Under the pieces are notes generated by a model. That model was not told the origin of the DNA. It made no database searches and saw only the letters and a list, made by a program, of their open reading frames with translations. From contig NZ_JANUEQ010000006.1 of NCBI RefSeq assembly GCF_024807845.1, positions 248,001 to 312,000 of the forward strand: a stretch of DNA of 64,000 nt, read 5' to 3'. Source of the DNA: Klebsiella sp. BIGb0407. GTDB lineage: Bacteria > Pseudomonadota > Gammaproteobacteria > Enterobacterales > Enterobacteriaceae. Both the position numbers and the translations under genes were made by a program. Positions 1 through 8,067 of the stretch are shown here, piece after piece. The stretch's first letter is position 1. Every line of letters begins with the position of its first letter.

Positions 1-1529
1 CGCGTGAAGCTTTATCTCTGCCGCACAGTGACGTTTTTGTCCAGGCGAAAGATGTTGCTGAAAGTACTCTCGGTTACTCCCTGGCACAGAAAATGGTTGG
101 CCGTGCTTGCGGCGTAGCAGGTATTCGTCCGGGCGCTTACTGTGAACCTAAGATGACCTCTGTCGGTTCCCAGGACACCACCGGTCCAATGACCCGTGAT
201 GAGCTGAAAGACCTCGCCTGCCTCGGCTTCTCAGCCGATTTAGTGATGCAGTCTTTCTGCCACACTGCGGCTTATCCTAAGCCGGTTGACGTGACCACTC
301 ACCATACTCTGCCGGACTTCATCATGAACCGTGGCGGTGTTTCGCTGCGTCCGGGAGACGGCGTTATTCACTCCTGGCTGAACCGTATGCTGCTGCCAGA
401 TACCGTCGGTACCGGCGGTGACTCCCACACCCGTTTCCCGATTGGTATTTCTTTCCCGGCGGGCTCCGGTTTAGTCGCGTTTGCTGCGGCAACCGGCGTG
501 ATGCCACTGGATATGCCTGAATCAGTACTGGTGCGCTTTAAAGGCGAAATGCAGCCGGGTATCACCCTGCGTGATTTAGTGCATGCGATTCCCCTGTACG
601 CTATTCGCCAGGGCTTGCTGACGGTTGAGAAAAAAGGGAAGAAAAACATCTTCTCTGGCCGCATCCTGGAAATTGAAGGTCTGCCAACGTTAAAAGTTGA
701 GCAGGCATTTGAACTGACCGATGCCTCGGCTGAGCGTTCTGCTGCTGGCTGTACCATCAAGCTTGATCGCGAGCCAATTGAAGAGTACCTGAACTCGAAT
801 ATCGTGCTGCTGAAGTGGATGATTGCTGAAGGTTATGGCGATCGTCGTACTATCGAACGCCGTATTCAGGGCATGGAAAAATGGCTGGCGGATCCACAGC
901 TGATGGAAGCCGACGCTGATGCAGAGTATGCGGCAGTGATCGAAATCGATCTGGCTGACATCAAAGAGCCTATTCTGTGTGCGCCGAACGATCCTGATGA
1001 TGCGCGTCTGCTGTCTGATGTCGCTGGTGAGAAGATCGATGAAGTCTTTATCGGTTCTTGCATGACCAACATCGGTCACTTCCGTGCGGCAGGTAAACTG
1101 CTGGATAGCCACAAAGGGCAACTGCCTACGCGTCTGTGGGTGGCTCCGCCAACCCGTATGGATGCCGCACAGTTGACCGAAGAAGGTTACTACAGCGTGT
1201 TTGGTAAGAGCGGGGCACGTATCGAGATCCCGGGTTGTTCCCTGTGTATGGGTAACCAGGCGCGTGTAGCAGACGGAGCGACCGTTGTCTCCACCTCTAC
1301 CCGTAACTTCCCGAACCGTTTAGGAACGGGCGCGAACGTCTTCCTGGCATCCGCTGAGCTGGCTGCTGTCTCTTCTCTGTTAGGTAAATTACCGACGCCA
1401 GAAGAGTATCTGACCTATGTCTCTCGCGTGGATCAAACGGCAGCGGATACTTACCGTTATCTGAACTTTGACCAGCTCAGTCAGTACACTGAGAAAGCAG
1501 ATGGCGTTATCTTCCAGACTGTTGTTTAA
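1..1529 (+). CDS. acnB: Aconitate hydratase B, 3' part (5' end outside window)
   Basis: Bifunctional aconitase / 2-methylisocitrate dehydratase of the TCA cycle, cytoplasmic, with a 4Fe-4S cluster. The reading frame is open from base 3, so the gene begins before the window; about 508 C-terminal residues of a family of roughly 865 are present. The visible part is nearly identical to E. coli AcnB. It includes the core segments [10 protein letters not shown] and SCMTNIGHF, and the cluster ligand motif [18 protein letters not shown], where two of the three cluster cysteines lie close together. It ends in GVIFQT-V-V like other AcnB proteins. A strong hairpin follows the stop. In E. coli yacL comes next; here about 16 kb of accessory DNA lies between acnB and yacL. 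The identification is secure. Confidence 0.98.
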   Translation, partial: REALSLPHSDVFVQAKDVAESTLGYSLAQKMVGRACGVAGIRPGAYCEPKMTSVGSQDTTGPMTRDELKDLACLGFSADLVMQSFCHTAAYPKPVDVTTHHTLPDFIMNRGGVSLRPGDGVIHSWLNRMLLPDTVGTGGDSHTRFPIGISFPAGSGLVAFAAATGVMPLDMPESVLVRFKGEMQPGITLRDLVHAIPLYAIRQGLLTVEKKGKKNIFSGRILEIEGLPTLKVEQAFELTDASAERSAAGCTIKLDREPIEEYLNSNIVLLKWMIAEGYGDRRTIERRIQGMEKWLADPQLMEADADAEYAAVIEIDLADIKEPILCAPNDPDDARLLSDVAGEKIDEVFIGSCMTNIGHFRAAGKLLDSHKGQLPTRLWVAPPTRMDAAQLTEEGYYSVFGKSGARIEIPGCSLCMGNQARVADGATVVSTSTRNFPNRLGTGANVFLASAELAAVSSLLGKLPTPEEYLTYVSRVDQTAADTYRYLNFDQLSQYTEKADGVIFQTVV

Positions 1530-1566
1530 GCTTTAGTCAGCGCGAGCTGAAGAAAAACTAAAATAG

Positions 1567-1598
1567 AATGGCGACCTCTAAGGGGTCGCCATTTTTTT
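1567..1598 (+). terminator. Rho-independent terminator of acnB
   Basis: A 7-bp perfect GC-rich stem, GGCGACC (1570-1576) with GGTCGCC (1584-1590), extended by A-T pairs and followed by a run of seven T. The T run touches the stop codon of the convergent DeoR-type gene, so the structure may also slow transcription coming from the other side. Confidence 0.9.
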
Positions 1599-2370
1599 AT
1601 CCTTCCTGTTCACCGGCTGTGAGGACTTCAATTCTCATACTCGTCAGGGTCTCTTGTGCCGTCATGGGTAACCCGCTATCGGTAATGACACGATTAAATG
1701 CGGTTAAGGGGGTGACCAGGTGGGTGGCGATACGTCCATATTTTGAGGTGTCACACAGCAATATATGGTGACTACTGGATTCTATCGCGGCGCGTTTGAC
1801 CGCCACTTTATCTTCGTTTGGCGTCGAAATACCGCGTAAACTCCATGAAGATGCAGAGATAAACGCGATATCAATAAATAAGTTCCGCAATGACTGAGCT
1901 GCGGCTTCACCGACAGAAGAGCGGTTTTCCCGACATAGCGTACCGCCGGTATGGATAACCCGACACAAACTGTTATCGATAAGAAAACCGGTAATGGCAA
2001 AATCATTGGTGACTATCAGCAAATCACTGCGCTCAGCCAGTTCACGGGCCAGCGAAAGCGTCGTCGTACCTGCGTCGAGATAGATACAGCTATTGAGTGG
2101 AATATGTCGGGCAGCCAGTTTACCAATAGCGGCTTTCTGCTGGCTGAACATGACGGACTTATCCTGGTGAGAAGGTTCACTGGCTAAACGCTCAGGTGAA
2201 CGTACCCCCCCTGAAACCGAAAGCAGTAACCCGTCCTCTTCAAGCTTTTGTATATCACGGCGTACCGTCATATGTGAGACGTTAAGACGCTCGGTCAGTT
2301 CGTTAATGCTCACGACGCCACGATCCGCGATCAGCGCCAGAATCTGTTGATGACGCTCTACCGGAATCAC
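1597..2370 (-). CDS. ygbI: DeoR-family transcriptional regulator of the threonate cluster (YgbI-like)
   Basis: A 257-aa DNA-binding regulator. The N-terminal DeoR winged helix-turn-helix spans about residues 5-57 and contains the recognition part NVSHMTVRRDIQKLEEDG. The C-terminal DeoR sugar-phosphate sensor domain spans about 75-235, with the family segments YLDAGTTTLSLARE and IVTNDFAI. It is divergent from ltnD, with a 322-bp spacer that must hold both promoters. In E. coli the homologous ygbI lies beside the same catabolic genes, so it probably represses ltnD-otnK-otnC-otnI and responds to a phosphorylated intermediate; ligand and operator are inferred. The symbol rests on family and context, so another DeoR paralogue is possible. 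Confidence 0.85.
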   Translation of the reverse strand: MIPVERHQQILALIADRGVVSINELTERLNVSHMTVRRDIQKLEEDGLLLSVSGGVRSPERLASEPSHQDKSVMFSQQKAAIGKLAARHIPLNSCIYLDAGTTTLSLARELAERSDLLIVTNDFAITGFLIDNSLCRVIHTGGTLCRENRSSVGEAAAQSLRNLFIDIAFISASSWSLRGISTPNEDKVAVKRAAIESSSHHILLCDTSKYGRIATHLVTPLTAFNRVITDSGLPMTAQETLTSMRIEVLTAGEQEG

Positions 2371-2692
2371 TGTTTCTGTCCTTTGTTCAAAATAAACCTC
2401 ATGGTAAATATTGTGATAGGTGTCTGTCAGTGCATCATTATTATCATAAATTCACGTATTCTACTACCGGGGGTATCGTGGTTTTTAGACAATAATTTCA
2501 ACTAAGTATAATAGTTAACTAACTGATATAAATGATTATTGTTAATTCTTGTTATGCGGTATTTATCATTCCGGGAGAGGGATTACTGTGAGTGTTAAAA
2601 TATGTGATATCCATCACCGAAAAATCCGATCGGATCCCTTACATTTAACATCAGAGAACAAATAATCACTAATTTTAACAAAGGCTGCCATC
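2371..2692. promoter_or_regulatory. Divergent regulatory region between the DeoR-type gene and ltnD
   Basis: A 322-bp A+T-rich spacer with no open frame of note. It holds a CRP-like site at 2603-2618 and a perfect 12-bp palindrome ATCCGATCGGAT at 2624-2635. Both lie within about 90 bp of the ltnD start, where a promoter-proximal operator would be expected. Only a weak ribosome-binding sequence (AAAGG near 2680) precedes the ltnD ATG. Which palindrome the DeoR protein uses is not known from sequence. Confidence 0.6.
2603..2618. promoter_or_regulatory. Putative CRP-cAMP binding site upstream of ltnD
   Basis: TGTGA-TATCCA-TCACC matches nine of ten consensus core positions (TGTGA-N6-TCACA). Its centre lies about 82 bp upstream of the ltnD start codon, a normal place for catabolite activation of a sugar-acid operon. 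Confidence 0.6.
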
Positions 2693-3604
2693 ATGAAGAA
2701 CAATTCTGACTATGCTGTTGCCGTAATCGGCTTAGGTTCCATGGGTTTTGGTGCTGCGTCATCTTGCATCAAAGCAGGTTTAGCGACTTATGGTGTCGAC
2801 CTTAATCCGGATGCACTGTCACGCCTCCAGCAGGCGGGTGCTATCCAGGCGGAAAGCAGGATAGATAGTTTTGCCGATAAGCTGGATGCGGTACTGCTGC
2901 TGGTAGTCAATGCCGCTCAGGTGAATGCGATTTTGTTCGGCGAGTCTCAAGTGGCGAGCAAATTAAAACCGGGAACCGTGGTGATGGTTTCTTCAACCAT
3001 CTCGGCTCAGGACGCGAAGCAGATAGAACAACGTCTGAGCGAACATCAACTAATTATGCTGGATGCCCCGGTATCAGGCGGCGCAGCTAAAGCCGCTGCT
3101 GGCGATATGACGGTCATGGCTTCCGGATCCGATCTGGCTTTTGAAAAACTGGCTCCAGTGCTGGATGCCGTCGCCGGTAAGGTTTATCGCATTGGCGAAG
3201 AAATTGGCCTGGGTGCAACGGTCAAAATCATTCACCAGTTACTGGCAGGCGTACATATTGCAGCAGGTGCTGAAGCGATGGCTCTGGCAGCTCGCGCTGA
3301 TATCCCGCTGGACATTATGTATGAAGTGGTTACCAACGCGGCGGGTAACTCATGGATGTTTGAGAACCGTATGAAGCACGTTGTTGACGGCGACTACACC
3401 CCGAAATCCGCGGTAGATATCTTTGTGAAAGATTTAGGCCTGGTGACCGATACGGCGAAAGCGCTGCATTTCCCTCTGCCGCTGGCATCGACGGCATTCA
3501 ATATGTTTACCAGCGCCAGCAATGCGGGTTATGGCAAAGAAGATGACAGTGCGGTTATCAAAATTTTCAGCGGCATTACTCTGCCAGGAAAATCGGAGGC
3601 ATGA
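2693..3604 (+). CDS. ltnD: L-threonate dehydrogenase
   Basis: Oxidises L-threonate at C2 with NAD+, the first step of four-carbon acid-sugar breakdown; cytoplasmic. The 303-aa protein belongs to the 3-hydroxyisobutyrate dehydrogenase family. The Rossmann motif GLGSMGFG is near residues 13-20, the substrate-binding signature DAPVSGG near 123-129, and the catalytic lysine lies in GATVKIIHQL near residue 181. Length and sequence match E. coli LtnD (YgbJ). The stop overlaps the start region of otnK, so the two are translationally coupled. It is the first gene of the catabolic operon and is preceded by a CRP-like site. Confidence 0.93.
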   Translation: MKNNSDYAVAVIGLGSMGFGAASSCIKAGLATYGVDLNPDALSRLQQAGAIQAESRIDSFADKLDAVLLLVVNAAQVNAILFGESQVASKLKPGTVVMVSSTISAQDAKQIEQRLSEHQLIMLDAPVSGGAAKAAAGDMTVMASGSDLAFEKLAPVLDAVAGKVYRIGEEIGLGATVKIIHQLLAGVHIAAGAEAMALAARADIPLDIMYEVVTNAAGNSWMFENRMKHVVDGDYTPKSAVDIFVKDLGLVTDTAKALHFPLPLASTAFNMFTSASNAGYGKEDDSAVIKIFSGITLPGKSEA

Positions 3605-4881
3605 TGATTAAGTTAGGGGTTATTGCTGATGATTTCACCGGGGCCACGGATATTGCCAGCTTTCTGGTCAACAATGGCCTGGCCACCGTTCAGTTGAATG
3701 GCGTACCGAGCGCAGACTTTCAGGTGGAAGCAGAAGCGGTCGTTATCAGCCTGAAATCTCGCTCCTGCCCGGCAAGCGAGGCGGTCGCTGATTCGCTGCA
3801 TGCTCTGGAGTGGTTGCAGCAGCAAGGGTGCCAGCAGTTTTACTTTAAATACTGCTCAACCTTTGATAGCACAGAGAAAGGTAATATTGGTCCGGTGACT
3901 GACGCCCTGCTGGATAAACTGGGCGAGACGCAGACCATTATTTCACCTTCTTTGCCGGTTAACGGCCGTACGGTATATCAGGGCCATTTGTTTGTCATGG
4001 ATCAGCTGCTGAGTGACTCGGGTATGCGCCACCACCCGGTTACGCCGATGACTGACAGTAATCTGTTACGCGTTATGGAAAAGCAGGCTCAGGGACAGTG
4101 CGGTTCCGTTCCTTATTCGGTGATGGAACAGGGGGCTGAAGCGGTCAGACAGCGTCTTCAGGTACTTAAAAATGAAGGCAAACGTTATGTGGTGCTGGAT
4201 GCGCTGAACGAGCAGCATTTGCTGACTCAGGGCGAAGCGCTACGTGATATGAAACTGGTCACGGGGGGTTCAGGTCTGGCCATTGGTCTGGCGCGTCAGT
4301 GGGCCGGGGAAACACAAAATAGCCAGCCAGCAACCGATGCGGGTAAACCACACTCAGGCTCTGCGGTAGTACTATCCGGCTCTTGCTCTGTGATGACCAA
4401 TAAACAAGTGGCCCGCTATTTACAGCAAGCGGCGGGGCAGGTGATTGATGTTGCTCGCACCCTGCAAGGTGAGCCAGAGCAACAGGCCTATGTACAGGAA
4501 CTCACGGACTGGATAGAAGCCCATCGTCAGGATGTACTGGCCCCATTGCTTTATGCCACCTCTTCGCCAGAAGTCCTGGCGGAAATACAGCAACGTTTTG
4601 GCTCAGAAGCCAGCAGCCAGGCAGTAGAAAAACTGTTTGCCGATATTGCTGCCAGACTTCAGCAGTCAGGTTTTGAGCGCTTTATCATTGCCGGGGGAGA
4701 GACCTCCAGTATTGTTGCTCAAACTTTAGGTATTCAGTCGTTTCATATTGGTCCGACGATTTCCCCTGGCGTACCTTGGGTCCGTTCCACCGATAACACA
4801 CTTTCACTGGCATTAAAGTCAGGCAACTTTGGCGATGAAGACTTCTTCGCCCGAGCGCAAAAGGAATTTCACTATGCGTGA
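3604..4881 (+). CDS. otnK: 3-oxo-tetronate 4-kinase
   Basis: Phosphorylates the 3-oxo-tetronate formed after LtnD, using ATP. It is a 425-aa four-carbon acid-sugar kinase. The N-terminal substrate domain begins MIKLGVIADDFTGATDIASF. The C-terminal nucleotide-binding domain carries VVLSGSCSVMT, IIAGGETSS and GPTISPGVPW, closely matching E. coli YgbK. Two adjacent ATG codons exist at 3601 and 3604. The second is preferred because GGAGG (3595-3599) sits 4 nt from it but only 1 nt from the first, and because E. coli starts at the matching residue. It overlaps ltnD by one base and otnC by 8 nt. Confidence 0.94.
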   Translation: MIKLGVIADDFTGATDIASFLVNNGLATVQLNGVPSADFQVEAEAVVISLKSRSCPASEAVADSLHALEWLQQQGCQQFYFKYCSTFDSTEKGNIGPVTDALLDKLGETQTIISPSLPVNGRTVYQGHLFVMDQLLSDSGMRHHPVTPMTDSNLLRVMEKQAQGQCGSVPYSVMEQGAEAVRQRLQVLKNEGKRYVVLDALNEQHLLTQGEALRDMKLVTGGSGLAIGLARQWAGETQNSQPATDAGKPHSGSAVVLSGSCSVMTNKQVARYLQQAAGQVIDVARTLQGEPEQQAYVQELTDWIEAHRQDVLAPLLYATSSPEVLAEIQQRFGSEASSQAVEKLFADIAARLQQSGFERFIIAGGETSSIVAQTLGIQSFHIGPTISPGVPWVRSTDNTLSLALKSGNFGDEDFFARAQKEFHYA

Positions 4882-5530
4882 CGCTATGCCAAACCCAGAT
4901 AACTACTCTGCCAGCGAGCTGCAAGCCCGTCTGGAAATGGTCAAACTCGGGGCTTCTTTTTTCCAGCGTGGCTATGCCACGGGTTCAGCAGGGAATCTTT
5001 CCCTGCTGCTGGAAGATGGCAACCTGCTGGCAACGCCTACCGGGTCTTGCCTCGGAGAGCTGAATGTCGACACCCTGTCAAAGGTGACGATGAGTGGTGA
5101 ATGGTTATCAGGTGATAAACCGTCAAAAGAGGTCAGTTTCCACCGGGCAATCTATCAGAATGATCCTGAGTGTAAGGCTATCGTCCATCTGCACAGTACC
5201 TACTTAACGGCACTGTCTTGTCTGGAAGGCCTGAATACTGAAGATGCTATCAGACCTTTCACGCCTTATGTGGTGATGCGGGTCGGTAAAGTGCCTGTGG
5301 TTCCTTACTATCGCCCGGGCGACGCCCGTCTCGGTGAGGATTTAGGCAAGCTAGCTTCCCGCTATAAAGCGTTTCTGCTGGCTAACCATGGCCCGGTGGT
5401 GACAGGAAAAAACCTGCGTGCCGCTGCCGATAATATGGAAGAGTTGGAAGAAACCGCCAAATTAATATTTATTCTTGGCGACAGAAAAATACGCTATCTC
5501 ACCGAGCCTGAAATAGCTGAACTTTCCTGA
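4874..5530 (+). CDS. otnC: 3-oxo-tetronate 4-phosphate decarboxylase (class II aldolase family)
   Basis: Decarboxylates 3-oxo-tetronate 4-phosphate to dihydroxyacetone phosphate, linking the pathway to glycolysis. The 218-aa protein has a class II aldolase/adducin fold. Visible features are GSAGNLS near residues 38-43 for phosphate binding, a KPSKEV acidic residue near 86, metal-ligand histidines in VHLHST (105 and 107), and a further histidine in ANHGPVV. The start at 4874 follows AAGGA with about 8 nt spacing. An in-frame ATG at 4829 lies inside otnK, lacks a good ribosome-binding site and would add a non-homologous extension. Confidence 0.92.
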   Translation: MRDAMPNPDNYSASELQARLEMVKLGASFFQRGYATGSAGNLSLLLEDGNLLATPTGSCLGELNVDTLSKVTMSGEWLSGDKPSKEVSFHRAIYQNDPECKAIVHLHSTYLTALSCLEGLNTEDAIRPFTPYVVMRVGKVPVVPYYRPGDARLGEDLGKLASRYKAFLLANHGPVVTGKNLRAAADNMEELEETAKLIFILGDRKIRYLTEPEIAELS

Positions 5531-5547
5531 AGATAACGGAGTTAATG

Positions 5548-6324
5548 ATGCCTAAGTTTGCTGCCAATCTTTCGATGCAATTTACCGATGTGCCTTTTCT
5601 TGAGCGTTTTAAGGCAGCAAAGGATGCAGGTTTTACTGCCGTCGAATATCTGTTCCCTTATGAATATCCCGCTGAGTTACTGGCGGAGAAATTAACTGAA
5701 AATGGTCTCCGGCAGGTGCTGTTTAATACCGCACCCGGGAATATTGCCGCGGGAGAGTGGGGGCGTAGTGCTCTGCCGGGCCGTAGCGCTGAGGCACATG
5801 CGGATATTGATAACGCGCTGGAATATGCCCGGGTATTAGGTTGTCCTTCGGTGCATATTATGGCGGGAGTCGTTCCTGAGGGCGCTGATGTCGCAGCATA
5901 TGAACAGGCTTTTGTCGAAAATATTCGTTATGCGGCGGATAAATTTGCCTCTTATGGCATCAATATTATGCTGGAAGCTTTGAGCCCTAAAGTGAAGCCG
6001 GGTTATTTAATGGCGAGCCAGTATCAGACTCTGGCATTACTGAAGCAAATTGATAAACCGAATGTGTTTATTCAACTCGACTTTTTCCATGCGCAAATCG
6101 TCGACGGTAACCTGACACAGATTATTCATGATTTAGCTGAACATGTCGGACATATTCAGATTGCCTCCGTCCCGGCGCGTCATGAACCGGATGAAGGCGA
6201 AGTCAATTATGATTATATCTTTGAAGAGTTAGACCGGGTTAACTATTCAGGCTGGGTTGGCTGTGAATATAATCCACGCGGAAATACAACCGATGGCCTG
6301 GAATGGCTAAATAAATGGCAGTGA
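5548..6324 (+). CDS. otnI: 2-oxo-tetronate isomerase
   Basis: Interconverts 2-oxo- and 3-oxo-tetronate in the threonate/erythronate pathway. It is a 258-aa TIM-barrel protein of the hydroxypyruvate isomerase / xylose-isomerase-like family. Landmarks are the start [25 protein letters not shown], the glutamate in [11 protein letters not shown], and the metal-ligand strings QLDFFHAQ and [10 protein letters not shown], ending in GCEYNPRG. Start 5548 (second of two adjacent ATGs) matches E. coli YgbM and has GGAG upstream. The gene follows otnC by 17 nt in the same operon. A palindromic repeat and a small hairpin separate it from the permease gene. Confidence 0.93.
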   Translation: MPKFAANLSMQFTDVPFLERFKAAKDAGFTAVEYLFPYEYPAELLAEKLTENGLRQVLFNTAPGNIAAGEWGRSALPGRSAEAHADIDNALEYARVLGCPSVHIMAGVVPEGADVAAYEQAFVENIRYAADKFASYGINIMLEALSPKVKPGYLMASQYQTLALLKQIDKPNVFIQLDFFHAQIVDGNLTQIIHDLAEHVGHIQIASVPARHEPDEGEVNYDYIFEELDRVNYSGWVGCEYNPRGNTTDGLEWLNKWQ

Positions 6325-6367
6325 AATAATAATTATTTCACTAAAATAAAGTAAGTATTAAATTATC

Positions 6368-6494
6368 TATACCCAAAATAATTCGAGTTGCCTGTAGGCG
6401 CCAAGTCCAACCTGTCGATGAGCATAGATAAACTATGTGATTCGACAGGTTGGACGCAGGCAACACCCAGGCAATTCGAAGTATGAAGGGTATA
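6368..6494. repeat. Palindromic interspersed repeat between otnI and ygbN
   Basis: A 127-bp imperfect palindrome with outer ends TATACCC (6368-6374) and GGGTATA (6488-6494). It has sub-terminal arms AATTCGAGTTGCCTG and CAGGCAATTCGAA, and a long inner hairpin built on GTCCAACCTGTCGA and TCGACAGGTTGGAC. This end-to-end design is typical of the non-coding palindromic repeats (ERIC/MITE-like) scattered through Yersinia, Serratia, Pectobacterium and relatives. In RNA it would form one long stem, so it may stabilise the upstream mRNA or reduce expression downstream. Exact family membership is not certain. Confidence 0.75.
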
Positions 6495-6505
6495 TAAATA
6501 GAATC

Positions 6506-6530
6506 GGCCCCTTTTATTAAGGGGCTATTT
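6506..6530 (+). terminator. Weak hairpin terminator or attenuator before ygbN
   Basis: A 7-bp stem GCCCCTT (6507-6513) with AAGGGGC (6519-6525) and a 5-nt loop, followed by TATTTA. The T tract is poor, so partial termination between the catabolic genes and the permease is more likely than a full stop. Confidence 0.5.
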
Positions 6531-6602
6531 AACACCTGCATTTAAAATATAGTCATCGCTTGCCAATAGCGAATAATAAAAAATATTCTTGAGGATAGAA
6601 AT

Positions 6603-7961
6603 ATGGCCACCTCGCTCTTACTCTGCATTGCACTGGCAGGCGTGTTGCTGCTGCTACTGATGGTTATTAAGTTTAAAGTACAGCCGTTTATTGCCTTACT
6701 AGTGGTCAGCCTGTTGGTTGCTTTAGCGACCGGTATTCCAACCCAGGATGTGATGAAAGTTGTCACCACCGGAATGGGTGGCGTACTGGGATCGGTGGCG
6801 ATTATTATCGGCCTTGGCGCGATGCTGGGCAGGATGATTGAAGTCTCTGGCGGAGCTGAGTCACTTGCACACCGTTTTGCCGAACTGATGGGGCCGGCAC
6901 TTGTTATTGCAGCCCTGACTATCGCGGCATTTATTCTCGGTATTCCGGTATTCTTCGATGTTGGCTTCATTATCCTTGCGCCAATAATTTATGGTTTTGC
7001 CAAGGTAGCTAAAGTCTCACCCATCAAATTTGGTTTGCCTGTTGCGGGTGTGCTGCTGACGGTTCACGTTGCTATGCCTCCTCATCCGGGACCGGTCGCT
7101 GCGGCAGGTATTTTAAATGCCGATATTGGCTGGTTAACGATTATCGGGTTACTGGTTTCTATTCCGGTCGGTATTATTGGCTACTGGATAGCCAAAAAAA
7201 TGAACCGCCGGGAATACTCTCTGTCTGTTGAAGTGCTTGAGCAGCTACAGCTTGCTAAGCCAGAAGATACCACGCCCGGAACCGCCCCGGTCTCTGCGCC
7301 TTCTGCGGGGCTGATTGCTGCGCTGATTGTCATCCCGATCGCTATCATTATGCTCGGTACGGTGTCCGCGACAGTGTTGCCTGCGGGTAATCCGATTCGT
7401 AACACCATGGCACTGATTGGATCGCCGACAGTTGCCTTACTGATTGCTTTAGCCCTGGCGATGTGGCTTATTGGCCTGCGTCGCGGCTGGTCGCTGGAAA
7501 AAGTCAGCGGCGTGATGGGCGATGCTCTGCCTACTGCAGCAATGGTTATCATGGTAACCGGTGCCGGTGGCGTATTCGGTAAAGTGCTGGTGGAGTCAGG
7601 GATTGGTAAAGCGCTGGCAGATACCTTAACCGATATTCATCTGCCTCTGGTGCCTGCTGCCTATCTGCTGTCCCTGGCGTTACGTGCTTCGCAAGGTTCT
7701 GCTACCGTGGCGATTCTCACCACTTGTGGTTTGCTGAGTGAAGCGGTGACCGGGCTTAATCAGCTTGAGTTAGTGCTGGTGACCCTGGCGGCCTGTTTCG
7801 GTGGTTTAGGTCTGTCCCACGTTAATGACTCTGGCTTCTGGATTGTCACTAAATACCTCGGGCTTTCGGTGGCTGATGGTCTGCGTACCTGGACAGTTCT
7901 GACGACTATCCTCGGATTCTCAGGCTTTGCCTTCACCTGGGCAATCTGGTCATTTGTCTGA
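6603..7961 (+). CDS. ygbN: GntP-family acid-sugar permease (YgbN)
   Basis: Inner-membrane symporter of the gluconate permease (GntP) family, 452 aa and almost entirely hydrophobic with about a dozen membrane segments. Family landmarks are GLGAMLGRMIE, GIPVFFDVGFIILAPIIYG, VAMPPHPGPVAAAG, SQGSATVAILTT and HVNDSGFWIVTKYLGLS. It is closely similar to E. coli YgbN, which sits in the same threonate cluster, so import of L-threonate or a related four-carbon acid sugar is the likely role; the substrate is inferred from context. The ATG is preceded by GAGGATAG. It is separated from otnI by 278 bp holding a palindromic repeat, so it may have its own level of expression. Confidence 0.9.
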   Translation: MATSLLLCIALAGVLLLLLMVIKFKVQPFIALLVVSLLVALATGIPTQDVMKVVTTGMGGVLGSVAIIIGLGAMLGRMIEVSGGAESLAHRFAELMGPALVIAALTIAAFILGIPVFFDVGFIILAPIIYGFAKVAKVSPIKFGLPVAGVLLTVHVAMPPHPGPVAAAGILNADIGWLTIIGLLVSIPVGIIGYWIAKKMNRREYSLSVEVLEQLQLAKPEDTTPGTAPVSAPSAGLIAALIVIPIAIIMLGTVSATVLPAGNPIRNTMALIGSPTVALLIALALAMWLIGLRRGWSLEKVSGVMGDALPTAAMVIMVTGAGGVFGKVLVESGIGKALADTLTDIHLPLVPAAYLLSLALRASQGSATVAILTTCGLLSEAVTGLNQLELVLVTLAACFGGLGLSHVNDSGFWIVTKYLGLSVADGLRTWTVLTTILGFSGFAFTWAIWSFV

Positions 7962-7976
7962 TGTTCTGACGAAAAG

Positions 7977-8005
7977 AGTGGCTCACAGGTATGATGTGAG
8001 CCACT
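7977..8005. terminator. Hairpin at the ygbN / giant-gene convergence
   Basis: An 11-bp perfect stem AGTGGCTCACA (7977-7987) with TGTGAGCCACT (7995-8005) and a 7-nt loop. It lies between the ygbN stop and the stop of the convergent 1533-aa gene. There is no clean T run, but position and stability suggest a terminator for ygbN. Confidence 0.6.
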
Positions 8006-8067
8006 GTTAATATCACAAGAAGATTAATCAGACAAAAATCTGAAGAGGGTGTTTGACTCTTTCAGGC

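Noticed and set aside
240-1121. Several minus-strand open frames inside acnB
   Set aside because: Shadows of the strongly conserved acnB reading frame; no ribosome-binding sites or family features.
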